Positions 9,241-18,090 of a DNA stretch of 64,000 nt are shown piece by piece. The notes under the pieces were generated by a model. It worked only from the letters and a program-made list of their open reading frames with translations. It had not been told where the DNA came from and ran no database searches. Source of the stretch: Arsenophonus sp031446165 (GTDB lineage: Bacteria > Pseudomonadota > Gammaproteobacteria > Enterobacterales > Enterobacteriaceae); assembly GCA_031446165.1 (NCBI GenBank), contig CP132905.1, positions 496,001 through 560,000 of the forward strand, read 5' to 3'. A program made the translations under genes and the position numbers. Numbering within the stretch: the stretch's first letter is position 1; each line of letters starts with the position of its first letter.

Positions 9241-10077
9241 TTATTGTAATGCTAAACAATATGGTAGAAGAAAATTAAATAACTTTCTGGAAGAATATTG
9301 ACATATTGGTTGTTTCATATGAGTTACAATTCTATTTACAGGTAATATCGGCATTAGGGAATTAGTAATCACTATTTCATCAGAATATTCTAATATATTC
9401 GGATGCTGGTTTTTATAAAAAAACTCATAATGACTATGAGATAAAGAAGAAATAACTTTTTTTCGCATCACACCTTCTACACCAGAATGATTTAATTTTG
9501 GCGTAAAAACATATCTTTTTTTACGCCAAAAAATATTAGACGCACAACAGCTAATACATATGCCGTTAATATCTGAAACTATAGCATCATCAACATCTAA
9601 TAATTGAATTTGCTTTTTTATTAATATTTGTTCTAAACGATTTAAATGTTTAATACCTGCCAAAAATGGATTATTATTTATAGGTATGCTACTTAATATT
9701 ACATCAATACCTATTTTTCTTTTTTCTAAATAAAAAACTGGATAATCAGTTAATAAAATGATCACTGTTACTTGATTTGATTTTAATGTACCATATCCCT
9801 GCTCAGAATTTCCACGACTAATAATAACTTTAATTACGGCTAAATCTTTTTTATTGAATTTTGCTATCCTATTGATATCAAAAATTAATTTTTTCCAGTT
9901 TGGTTGAGGTAAAAAAAGTTTTTTTACACCTTTTTTTAAACGTTCAATATGATAAGCCAACAAAGCAGGGGATTTACCAACTACACGAATTGTTGTAAAA
10001 CACCCGTCACCGAAATGAATAGATCTATCTGTAACAAAAATGTTTTTTTTTTGTTTACCATTAATCCAACATATCAT
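9241..10077 (-). CDS. pabC: Aminodeoxychorismate lyase
   Basis: PabC is a PLP enzyme that converts 4-amino-4-deoxychorismate into p-aminobenzoate and pyruvate, for folate synthesis. The 278-residue protein (E. coli 269) has SDRxxxFGDG as TDRSIHFGDGCFTT near residues 16-29, and the PLP lysine in AGIKHLNRLEQ. The cofactor-phosphate region CCASNIFWRK and SGVEGVMRK also match. It follows fabF as in E. coli. Its presence suggests that the folate branch is at least partly retained; PabA and PabB are not in this window. Confidence 0.94.
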   Translation of the reverse strand: MICWINGKQKKNIFVTDRSIHFGDGCFTTIRVVGKSPALLAYHIERLKKGVKKLFLPQPNWKKLIFDINRIAKFNKKDLAVIKVIISRGNSEQGYGTLKSNQVTVIILLTDYPVFYLEKRKIGIDVILSSIPINNNPFLAGIKHLNRLEQILIKKQIQLLDVDDAIVSDINGICISCCASNIFWRKKRYVFTPKLNHSGVEGVMRKKVISSLSHSHYEFFYKNQHPNILEYSDEIVITNSLMPILPVNRIVTHMKQPICQYSSRKLFNFLLPYCLALQ

Positions 10078-10222
10078 TATATAAAATTATTCCTTTAAAC
10101 TAAATATTACTGTAAATATAGGTTATCAAAAGTCGCTGAATGATCTTTTGCAAAAAAATCATTAAAAATTGATATAAACAAAATCATATTTCATAATTTT
10201 TAATATTCTATAAAACTCTATC

Positions 10223-11494
10223 TTAGTTAATTTTACGAAAAACAATTGATCCATTTGTACCACCAAATCCAAAAGAATTACATAATGTATATTCCATATT
10301 TTTTACTTTACGCGCTTTATAAGGGATAAAATCTAGTTTTTTTGTTTCTACTAATTTTAGTAATTCATTATCAATATTTTCAAGATTAATTGTTGGAGGA
10401 ATATTTTGATCTCTTAGTGATAAAACAGAAAAAATAGATTCAATTGCACCTGCAGCTCCTAATAAGTGCCCAGTCATAGATTTAGTGGAACTGATTAATA
10501 TTTCACTACCACTATGTTCTGGATAAATAGAGGCAATCGCAAATGCTTCAGCGATATCTCCTGCTAACGTTGATGTACCATGAGCATTAATATAACCTAT
10601 TTTCTCTGAAGTAATACCTGCATCATGTAAAGCATTTTTCATAGCGAGAGCAGCACCTTCACCATTTTCTGATGGTGATGTTAGATGGTATGCATCACTA
10701 CTCATACCAAATCCTGCACATTCAGCATAAATTTTTGCATTTCTGTTTTTAGCATGTTCGTATTCTTCTAAAACTAAAATGCCTGCACCATCTCCTAATA
10801 CAAATCCATCTCGCTCTTTATCCCACGGGCGACTGGCGCGCTTAGGTTCATGATTACGTTTAGATAATGCATTAAGAGAGCTAAATCCAGCTATACCCAA
10901 AGATGTACTAGCTTTTTCTGCACCACCTGCTAACATAATATCAGCATCACCATATGCGATAATACGTGCAGCATGACCAATATTGTGTACTCCTGAAGTG
11001 CAAGCCGTAGAAATAGAAATAGTTGGACCTTTAAATCCATATATAATACTTAAAAACCCAGCTACCATATTGATAATAGTTGAAGGAACAAAAAAAGGAC
11101 TAACTCTTCTAGGACCATGAGTAAACAAAATATCACAATTTTTTTGAATTAATTCTAATCCTCCAATACCGGAACCAATTGCAGCACCAATACGGTGAGC
11201 ATTAGATTTTGTTATTTCAATACCTGCATCTTTAATAGCTTGCTGCCCTGCAGCAATGCCATATTGGATAAAAAGATCCATTTTTCGTATATTTTTTGAG
11301 TAAATCTCATAATCATCATAATTAAAATTTTTTACTAAACCAGCAAATTTAGTTGTATACTTTTTAGTATCAAAATACTCTATAAGAGTAATACCACTTT
11401 TTCCATCGCACACAGCACTCCAAGATGATTCAACTGTATTGCCAACTGGAGATAACATGCCAAGTCCAGTGACAACTACGCGACGCTTAGACAT
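10223..11494 (-). CDS. fabF: 3-oxoacyl-ACP synthase II
   Basis: FabF elongates acyl-ACP by condensation with malonyl-ACP. The 423-residue protein (E. coli 413) carries the thiolase-fold triad: Cys in STACTSG near residue 164, His in NAHGTSTLAGD near 305 and His in STKSMTGHLLGAAGA near 342. It ends with the conserved NSFGFGGTNGSIVF. A strong ribosome binding site, GGAGGA, precedes the ATG. A hairpin lies between acpP and fabF. The extra length is a short insertion near residue 390 (LLKLVETKK). Confidence 0.98.
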   Translation of the reverse strand: MSKRRVVVTGLGMLSPVGNTVESSWSAVCDGKSGITLIEYFDTKKYTTKFAGLVKNFNYDDYEIYSKNIRKMDLFIQYGIAAGQQAIKDAGIEITKSNAHRIGAAIGSGIGGLELIQKNCDILFTHGPRRVSPFFVPSTIINMVAGFLSIIYGFKGPTISISTACTSGVHNIGHAARIIAYGDADIMLAGGAEKASTSLGIAGFSSLNALSKRNHEPKRASRPWDKERDGFVLGDGAGILVLEEYEHAKNRNAKIYAECAGFGMSSDAYHLTSPSENGEGAALAMKNALHDAGITSEKIGYINAHGTSTLAGDIAEAFAIASIYPEHSGSEILISSTKSMTGHLLGAAGAIESIFSVLSLRDQNIPPTINLENIDNELLKLVETKKLDFIPYKARKVKNMEYTLCNSFGFGGTNGSIVFRKIN

Positions 11495-11526
11495 GCATAT
11501 CCTCCAAAAAAATATTATATCAGCGG

Positions 11527-11559
11527 ATATTCAGGCGGGTAATTAATCCACCTGAATAT
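11527..11559 (-). promoter_or_regulatory. Stem-loop between acpP and fabF
   Basis: Nine bases ATATTCAGG (11527-11535) pair exactly with CCTGAATAT (11551-11559), with more possible GG/CC pairing inside. On the transcribed strand it is followed by TATAAT and, 15 bases on, a T-run. The T-run is too far away for a simple terminator. It may be a processing or stability element setting the high acpP to fabF ratio, or part of a fabF promoter region. Confidence 0.45.
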
Positions 11560-11594
11560 GTATATAAAAACTTTTAATCATGGAAACAATATTC

Positions 11595-11855
11595 TTATGA
11601 CTTATTATTTTCAATATAATTAATAGCAGCTTTTACTGTTGTAATTTTTTCTGCTTCTTCATCAGGAATTTCAATATCAAACTCTTCTTCTAAGGCCATT
11701 ACCAATTCGACAGTATCAAGAGAATCAGCACCTAAATCTTCAACAAATGAAGCATTATTTGCAACTTCTTCTTCTTTTACACCTAATTGTTCTGCAATTA
11801 TTTTCTTAACACCTTTTTCAATATCTTTCTCAACACGATCTTCTCTAGTGCTCAT
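11595..11855 (-). CDS. acpP: Acyl carrier protein with an 8-residue N-terminal duplication
   Basis: AcpP carries growing acyl chains on a phosphopantetheine arm. The attachment serine is in GADSLDTVELVMALEEEFD (Ser45 here, Ser36 in mature E. coli ACP). From EQLGV to the C terminus it is almost identical to E. coli. The protein is 86 residues instead of 78: the segment EDRVEKDI (11843-11820) is followed by a second copy, EKGVKKII (11819-11796), where E. coli has a single EERVKKII. At DNA level these are two adjacent, diverged 24-base units. The frame is intact, so the gene is expected to work, with a longer first helix. It sits between fabG and fabF. Confidence 0.97.
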   Translation of the reverse strand: MSTREDRVEKDIEKGVKKIIAEQLGVKEEEVANNASFVEDLGADSLDTVELVMALEEEFDIEIPDEEAEKITTVKAAINYIENNKS

Positions 11856-12000
11856 ACTATTTTAATTCCTATTAAAACTCGCTTTCACGATAATTTTTAT
11901 CATTTAAATAGAGAAAATTATATAATTTAATCCTAACTATCCAAACATCATGATATTATATGCTATATTAACATTAATCATACAAATAATTAATTAGTTT

Positions 12001-12735
12001 TTAAATCATATACATGCCACCATTAATATGTAATGTTTCACCAGTGATGTAAGCTGCTTTATCAGAAGCTAAGAATATCACAGCATTGGCTATTTCTTTT
12101 GGATCAGCAAATCTTCCAACAGGAACATTAGCAAGAATTTCTTTTCTTTGTTTATCTGTCAATGCTTTAGTCATATCAGTTTCTACAAAACCAGGTGAAA
12201 CAACATTTACTGTAATACCGCGAGAAGCCACTTCACGCGCCAATGATTTACTAAAAGCAATTATTCCTGCTTTTGCTGCCGCATAATTTACTTGTCCAAT
12301 ATTCCCCATTGTTCCAACTACAGACCCTATAGATATAATACGACCATAACGTTTTTTTATCATTGAACGAATTATGGCTTTTGATAAGCTAAATATTGCA
12401 GTTAAATTTGTATGAATTACTTTATTCCAATCTTCCTCTTTCATTTTGATCAATAAATTATCGCTTCTAATACCTGCATTATTAATTAAAATATCAATTT
12501 TTCCAAATTCTTCATAAATATTAGATAAAGTAGTATGAATACACTTATCGTTTGTTACGTCTAAAATATACCCTTTACCTTTCTTACCAAGATAAGAATT
12601 AATTAAAGCAGAACCTGTTTTTTTCGTAGAAGTTCCAATCACTCTTGCACCATTTTGAATTAGAAGTTCAGCTATTATTCGACCAATACCGCGACTGGCA
12701 CCAGTAACCAATGCTATTTTTCCATTAAAAATCAT
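12001..12735 (-). CDS. fabG: 3-oxoacyl-ACP reductase
   Basis: FabG performs the NADPH-dependent reduction of 3-oxoacyl-ACP. The 244-residue length equals E. coli. The Rossmann motif TGASRGIGR is at residues 11-19 and NNAG at 86-89. The catalytic Ser-Tyr-Lys set is in GSVVGTMG and YAAAKAG near 137-155. The C terminus ITGETLHINGGMYMI matches. GAGGA lies a few bases before the ATG. It is 18 bases downstream of fabD, in the classic fab operon. Confidence 0.98.
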   Translation of the reverse strand: MIFNGKIALVTGASRGIGRIIAELLIQNGARVIGTSTKKTGSALINSYLGKKGKGYILDVTNDKCIHTTLSNIYEEFGKIDILINNAGIRSDNLLIKMKEEDWNKVIHTNLTAIFSLSKAIIRSMIKKRYGRIISIGSVVGTMGNIGQVNYAAAKAGIIAFSKSLAREVASRGITVNVVSPGFVETDMTKALTDKQRKEILANVPVGRFADPKEIANAVIFLASDKAAYITGETLHINGGMYMI

Positions 12736-12753
12736 GTTTTCCTCAAAACTAAA

Positions 12754-13683
12754 TTATATATTTAGCCCAATGTTTAATGATGCAGTATCATTAATTGCTA
12801 TTGCATGCATTCTGCGTACAGTACGTTTGCTTAATCCTGTTAATACTTTACCTGGACCTATTTCTACTAATTTCTCAATTCTTTGTGTATCTATAAAATT
12901 CATAATTTCAACCCATCGTACCGGTTTATAAAGTTGTCTCACTAAAGCATCTTTTATTTTCTCTACTGAATTTTCTATTTTTACATCAACATTATTGATA
13001 ACATCAATTTTAGGTTTTTGAAAAATAATATTTTTCAACGTTTTTTCTAATTGTTTTGATGCTTCTTTTAATAATTTACAATGTGAAGGTACAGAAATAG
13101 GTAATGGTAAAATTCTTTTTGCACCAAAAGCCTTACACAACATAGCTGCTCTATTAACAGCACTTTTTTCCCCTCCAATGACTACTTGTTCTGGTGAATT
13201 AAAGTTCACTATTTCAACCACTTCTTCTTCCGATGCTTGCTGGCACAATGATAATATTGATGTATCATCTAAACCAATAATTACACACATAGCGCCTTTA
13301 CCTACCGGAATAAATTTTTGCATTAGTTTTCCACGTAATTCTACTAATTTTATGGCTGTTTTAAAATCAATAACTTCAGCACATACTAACGCAGAATATT
13401 CACCTAAACTATGACCTGCCATTAATTTCGGAATACTTCTATATTTTTTTTTCCATATCCGAAAGATTGCAACCGATGCGCACAAAATTGCTGGCTGTGT
13501 TTTCCATGTTATATTTAATTCTTCTACAGAACCATTCTGTACTAAATCCCATAAATTATATCCTAAAACATCAGAAGCCTCATTAAAGGTTTCTGTTACT
13601 GTTATAAAACTTTTTGCTAAATCAGATAACATACCAATATATTGAGAACCTTGACCAGGAAAAACCATAACGAAATTAGACAT
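12754..13683 (-). CDS. fabD: Malonyl-CoA:ACP transacylase
   Basis: FabD loads malonyl groups from CoA to ACP. The 309 residues equal E. coli. The oxyanion loop GQGSQ is near residue 9, the nucleophile serine is in GHSLGEYSAL near 92, and the catalytic His is in ISVPSHCKLL near 201. IGPGKVLTGLSKR is conserved near the C terminus. It is placed between fabH (20-base gap) and fabG (18-base gap), which suggests co-transcription. Confidence 0.98.
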   Translation of the reverse strand: MSNFVMVFPGQGSQYIGMLSDLAKSFITVTETFNEASDVLGYNLWDLVQNGSVEELNITWKTQPAILCASVAIFRIWKKKYRSIPKLMAGHSLGEYSALVCAEVIDFKTAIKLVELRGKLMQKFIPVGKGAMCVIIGLDDTSILSLCQQASEEEVVEIVNFNSPEQVVIGGEKSAVNRAAMLCKAFGAKRILPLPISVPSHCKLLKEASKQLEKTLKNIIFQKPKIDVINNVDVKIENSVEKIKDALVRQLYKPVRWVEIMNFIDTQRIEKLVEIGPGKVLTGLSKRTVRRMHAIAINDTASLNIGLNI

Positions 13684-13703
13684 ATATTATTTTTCATTTT
13701 AAT

Positions 13704-14657
13704 TTAAAAACGGATTAAAGCTGAACCCCAAGTAATACCACCACCAAATGCTTCAAGTAATACCATTTGTCCTCTTTTTATGCGTCCATCCCTTACTGCT
13801 TCATCAAATGCTGTAGGTACTGAAGCAGCTGAAGTATTACCGTGTCTATCTAAAGTTATAACTACTTTGTTCATGGGCATGGAAAGTTTTTTAGCTGTTG
13901 CTTGAATGATCCTTAAGTTAGCTTGATGTGGCACTAACCAATCTAATTCTGATTTATCTAATGCATTTTTTTCTAATATTTCATCTACAATATTCGTTAA
14001 TTCATTTACTGCTATTTTAAAAACTTCATTACCAGCCATTGCAACATAAGTTGGTTTAGATCGTTTTTTATGCTCTTGATGCCGTAAAGTTAACAAATCA
14101 CCATATTTACCATTAGCATGTAAATGCGTTGATAAAATTCCAGGTTCTCGTGAGCAACCTACAACAATTGCACCAGCAGCATCACCAAATAAAATAAGTG
14201 TACTGCGATCGTGTGGATCTAACACTCTAGATAATACATCTGAACCAATTACTAATACTTTCTTTGCCATCCCAGTTTTAATAAACTGATCACTAATACT
14301 CAATGCATAAGTAAAACCAGCGCAAGCAGCAGCAACATCAAATGCAGCACCATTTTTTATTCCTAATATTTGTTGAATTTGACAGGCAGAACTTGGAAAA
14401 GCATGAGTAGAAGAAGTTGTTGCTACAATAATAAAATCAATTTCATTTGCTACAATACCTGCCATAGCTAAGGCTTTTTCAGCAGCTTTAGCACCCATAG
14501 TAGATACATCATCTTCTATGGTTGCAATACGGCGTTCTTTAATTCCTGTACGAGTAGTTATCCATTCATCAGAAGTATCTACCATTTTTTCTAAATCAGC
14601 ATTAGTGCGAATTTTTCCAGGTAAATAACTGCCAGTACCTAAGATTTTTGTATACAT
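13704..14657 (-). CDS. fabH: 3-oxoacyl-ACP synthase III
   Basis: FabH starts fatty acid synthesis by condensing acetyl-CoA with malonyl-ACP. The 317-residue length equals E. coli. The catalytic residues are visible: Cys in AAACAGFTYAL near 112, His in VPHQANLRI near 244, and Asn in RHGNTSAASVP near 274. GGITWGSALIRF closes the protein. It is the first intact fab gene. In E. coli plsX lies directly upstream; here only a plsX scrap remains, so fabH may now be driven from the spacer upstream. Confidence 0.98.
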   Translation of the reverse strand: MYTKILGTGSYLPGKIRTNADLEKMVDTSDEWITTRTGIKERRIATIEDDVSTMGAKAAEKALAMAGIVANEIDFIIVATTSSTHAFPSSACQIQQILGIKNGAAFDVAAACAGFTYALSISDQFIKTGMAKKVLVIGSDVLSRVLDPHDRSTLILFGDAAGAIVVGCSREPGILSTHLHANGKYGDLLTLRHQEHKKRSKPTYVAMAGNEVFKIAVNELTNIVDEILEKNALDKSELDWLVPHQANLRIIQATAKKLSMPMNKVVITLDRHGNTSAASVPTAFDEAVRDGRIKRGQMVLLEAFGGGITWGSALIRF

Positions 14658-14683
14658 TTTTTAATCACTCTTGGGTAGTCAAT

Positions 14684-14785
14684 TCAAGCGAGTAGCAATC
14701 TTATCGGTAATTTAGTTTCTACCACCTGGATCGTTGGTTTAATTTTATTCTTAAATGCTTTTAAATTTGTAGCTACATGACTTTT
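14684..14785 (-). pseudogene. plsX: Remnant of plsX C-terminal coding region
   Basis: Directly upstream of fabH the minus strand encodes KSHVATNLKAF, then about 20 more residues including IQVVE, KLPIR and LLLA, before a stop at 14684-14686. This lines up residue by residue with the C-terminal part of E. coli PlsX (KSHGAANQRAF, AVQAVQ, VPQRIAARL). The matched residues are K, S, H, A, N, AF, I, QxV, P and R. A stop precedes KSH, and no other part of PlsX is recognisable in the AT-rich DNA upstream. PlsX makes acyl-phosphate from acyl-ACP; with PlsB present it is dispensable in E. coli. The position between rpmF and fabH is exactly where plsX belongs. Confidence 0.75.
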
Positions 14786-15474
14786 TTAACAAAAAAAATT
14801 TTTTTTAAAAAATAAAAATCATTAAATTAATTAAAATTCGCATAATAAAAATATTTTTTTATATTTTTTGTGATTATTATTTATTTATCTAAATACTTTA
14901 AGAAAAAATCACAATTTCATATTTAAAATTTAATTCAGAATATAATAACAACACAAAAATTATTCAAAATAGATTTTTTTTAAAATGTAATCAATAAACA
15001 AAAATATCTCAATAATTTGATCAATATTATTATCAGTAGTGATTATTATATCTAATCAGTTACTTTTTTAAGTATAGTTATTTAAATTTTTATAAAAAGA
15101 ACATTATAAAAAGAACATATATTATTAATATTTATTTTTTTATTAATATTTAATTTAAAAAAAATGAGGTAATTCTTAAGAATCATTGATTCAACAATAT
15201 TTTTTTTTGATTATTTATAATATTATTAGTCATAAAATGTTTTTTAGTATTTTTTAAAAAAAATATATTGAATATTATAAAGTACAGATATAATATTTTT
15301 ATTGGTTATTTTTAAATATTAATTTATAATAATTCTCATGTTTTCTTATAAGTTGCTTCAAAAGAAGTAAATCGTTACTATAATAAAAAATGGTTGATTA
15401 AAAATATTTTTTAATAATTATATTTAATTATAACATTAGATGTAATTAAATTCATAAATAATCAAAAAGAGTAA
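14786..15474. other. Spacer holding the erased body of plsX
   Basis: Nearly 700 bases of extreme A/T with long T and A runs between rpmF and the plsX remnant. No further PlsX motif could be read in any minus-strand frame. It probably includes the present fab operon promoter, but none stands out against the background. Confidence 0.5.
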
Positions 15475-15645
15475 TTATTTGTTAATAACCTTTTTTCCAC
15501 GCAGATAGCCATTAGCTGTTACATGATGACGTAAATGAGTTTCCCCAGAAATTTTATCTACTGATATTTCATTAATTTTTAAAGTATTGTGTGAACGGCG
15601 CATACCTCTTTTAGAACGAGTGGTTTTATTTTGTTGTACAGCCAT
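15475..15645 (-). CDS. rpmF: 50S ribosomal protein L32
   Basis: L32 is a small protein of the large ribosomal subunit. The ATG at 15645 gives AVQQNKTTRSKRGMRRSH after the initiator Met and 56 residues in all, against 57 in E. coli. AAAGGA stands just upstream; an open frame continuing to 15696 has no homology. The C terminus HLRHHVTANGYLRGKKV matches E. coli. The neighbours in E. coli are yceD (upstream) and plsX (downstream); both are gone as intact genes. Confidence 0.97.
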   Translation of the reverse strand: MAVQQNKTTRSKRGMRRSHNTLKINEISVDKISGETHLRHHVTANGYLRGKKVINK

Positions 15646-16576
15646 AGTTTTTATCCTTTTGATCGTTGAACTTAATAAAATAACTTTGTAAAACAAATAT
15701 TTATTTTAATTTTTTTTTAAAAATTGTCATTTGAATAATTATTAAATGTAAAAAATATTTTTCACCAATATTATTTTTGAATTTATTTATAATTAAAATT
15801 AAATCTTTAATATTAATAATAAGTAATGGATTTATTCATAATAAATAAAATAAATTTTATCATGATTCATTAATATTCTTATTTAAAGTACTCTGTATAA
15901 CAACTAAATATTAATGATTTATATCATATACTATTACATTAGTACTGTTAATTATAATTAACAGAAAATATTAATGATTGAAAATTATTACATAAAAATA
16001 TCATATACAATAATTTTCATTTAAAATAGCAATTTTAAAGATAATTGACTACTCGTTCATAAAATATTGTACGTTATCTTTATAAAGAAATGCTATTTAA
16101 CATATTGTTGGATATTAAATATTTTTTTGTGTAACAATGTCTTATATTTTCTATGTTTTCTATATTATCTATATTAATAAACATTATTTTATAACAAATC
16201 CTATTTAAATAAAAATATCTATTCAATATCTAACAAATCAATATTTTAACAAGCAAACAAATATCTGAATACACTTTAATTCTATAAAAAGGAAAGAAAA
16301 AATTTCTTTTGGTATACATGAATCCGCAATAAAATTAATATAATAAAAATTTAAATTCGCGTATATAATGAACATTTAAAATAAAATTTTATTTTATAAA
16401 TCTATTAAAATATTATTTGAATTTTTATAATGTTGTGAATATTTTAAAATAAAATTATTATATTTTAATAAGATAATTTAAAATTAATCATGTTGATATT
16501 TATTGATATTTTAGTTTAATTGTATTTTTTAAATATTGATGTCTTTTATTTTTTTAAAACTTATAACATAACAAAT
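15646..16576. other. Spacer at the former yceD position
   Basis: About 930 bases. E. coli yceD would lie here on the minus strand; no remnant was recognised. A perfect 20-base palindrome is at 15945-15964. The 14-mer AAATATTAATGATT occurs at 15906-15919 and again at 15966-15979, flanking the palindrome. In DNA this AT-rich such repeats are not far above chance. Confidence 0.45.
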
Positions 16577-17539
16577 TTATAATAACTTTATTAATTTCAA
16601 TTCTTTACGTAATTTTATTAAACACGTTTGTAATTGTTCATCCAATGGAGCTTTAAAACTTAAGCGTTCTCCTGTTAAAGGATGAGTAAATACCAATATA
16701 TTAGCATGTAAAAAAATGCGTTTTAATCCTGTAATATTTAATTGTTTATTAAAATTAGAATCACCATAAAGATGATCAAAAATAATAGGATGTTTTACAT
16801 ATTGTGTATGTACTCTAATCTGATGTTTTTTTCCTGTTATTGGAATAACTTTAAGTAAAGTCGTATTAACAAAACGTTCTTTGATTTCAAAATTAGTTTC
16901 TGCATATTTACCATTAATAGAAACTTGTACTATTCTTTGACCATTTTTTAAAACGTTATTTAATAATGGTTCTTTAATAACTTTAATATGTGATGGCCAT
17001 TGACCTTTTACAAGAGCTAAATATTCTTTTTGTATTGTTTTCATACGCAATTGTTCATGTAATGTTCTAAGAGCAGAAAGTTTTTTAGCTATTAATAAAA
17101 TACCTGAAGTATCACGATCTAATCTATGTACAAGTTCTAAAAAATATGTTTCAGAACGTAACACACGTAAAATTTCGATGATTCCAAATTGTATTTTAGT
17201 ACCTCCATGCACAGCCATACCAGAAGGCTTATTTAAAATCAGTAAATACTCATCTTCATAAAGAATGTTATTGACTAACAAATCTATTTGATTAAATTTA
17301 TCAAGAAAAATAGTTTTTTTTCTTCTCATCTCAAGAAATGGAATTCTCAGTAAATCTCCTTCTTGAATTTTATATTTAGGTTTTATTCTACCACTATTAA
17401 TTCTTACTTCACCTTTTCTAATAATACGATAAATCTTACTTTTAGGAATATCTTTAAAACGTGTTAACAAAAAATTATCAATACGTCTACCTACTTCATT
17501 ATTATTAATAATAAATTGTCTTGATTTTTTTATTTTCAT
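16577..17539 (-). CDS. rluC: 23S rRNA pseudouridine(955/2504/2580) synthase
   Basis: RluC makes three pseudouridines in 23S rRNA near the peptidyl transferase centre. The 320-residue protein (E. coli 319) begins with an S4-like RNA-binding domain (residues about 14-75, RIDNFLLTRF and VRINSGRIKP). It then has the RluA-family catalytic motif HRLDRDTSGILL with the catalytic aspartate near residue 144. GKKHQIRVH and the late FLHANILVF also match. It is divergent from rne, as in E. coli. Confidence 0.96.
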   Translation of the reverse strand: MKIKKSRQFIINNNEVGRRIDNFLLTRFKDIPKSKIYRIIRKGEVRINSGRIKPKYKIQEGDLLRIPFLEMRRKKTIFLDKFNQIDLLVNNILYEDEYLLILNKPSGMAVHGGTKIQFGIIEILRVLRSETYFLELVHRLDRDTSGILLIAKKLSALRTLHEQLRMKTIQKEYLALVKGQWPSHIKVIKEPLLNNVLKNGQRIVQVSINGKYAETNFEIKERFVNTTLLKVIPITGKKHQIRVHTQYVKHPIIFDHLYGDSNFNKQLNITGLKRIFLHANILVFTHPLTGERLSFKAPLDEQLQTCLIKLRKELKLIKLL

Positions 17540-18090
17540 TATATAATGATAACATATGACATGAATATTTTATTGTTATGAGAATATTACAAGTATATAT
17601 TATGATACTTTGTTTATTTTTTTTTAAAAGAAAATCAATTAAATTATTAATTTTATTTTATACTTGCTTTTTATTTTTTTATTTTTTTATAAAAATATAA
17701 TCCACAGAAAAGTTCTCTTGATATCCATCCTTAAGCAATGAATAATGCATAGATGATTAAAATTAAATAGAATATTTTTTAAAATAAATATTCGTAATTT
17801 AATATTTATTTATTTTTGATAAAATACATATAAAAATGGTATTTAAAATATAAAAACACTGTTTTTTACATCAAACACTATTAAAATATCTAAAAATACA
17901 CATTTGATAAATAAATGTAAAAATAGTCATGGATTTTGAATTAAATTTTTATTTCCAAGATGTAAATAAAAAAAAATTGCGTTTTAATAAAATTAATCAA
18001 TAGAACTTACAATTTTATGAAAAAAACTATTGATTTGATAGTAACCATTTTTAGTCTAATTTTTGACTTAATAAAGTAATGGTATTAATA
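17540..18090. other. Divergent control region between rluC and rne
   Basis: About 550 bases that should hold the rluC promoter (minus) and the rne promoter with its 5' leader (plus). In E. coli the rne leader folds into hairpins through which RNase E controls its own mRNA. TTGATT near 18030 with TCTAAT 18 bases on is a possible rne promoter. I could not identify the E. coli-type leader hairpins. Confidence 0.4.
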
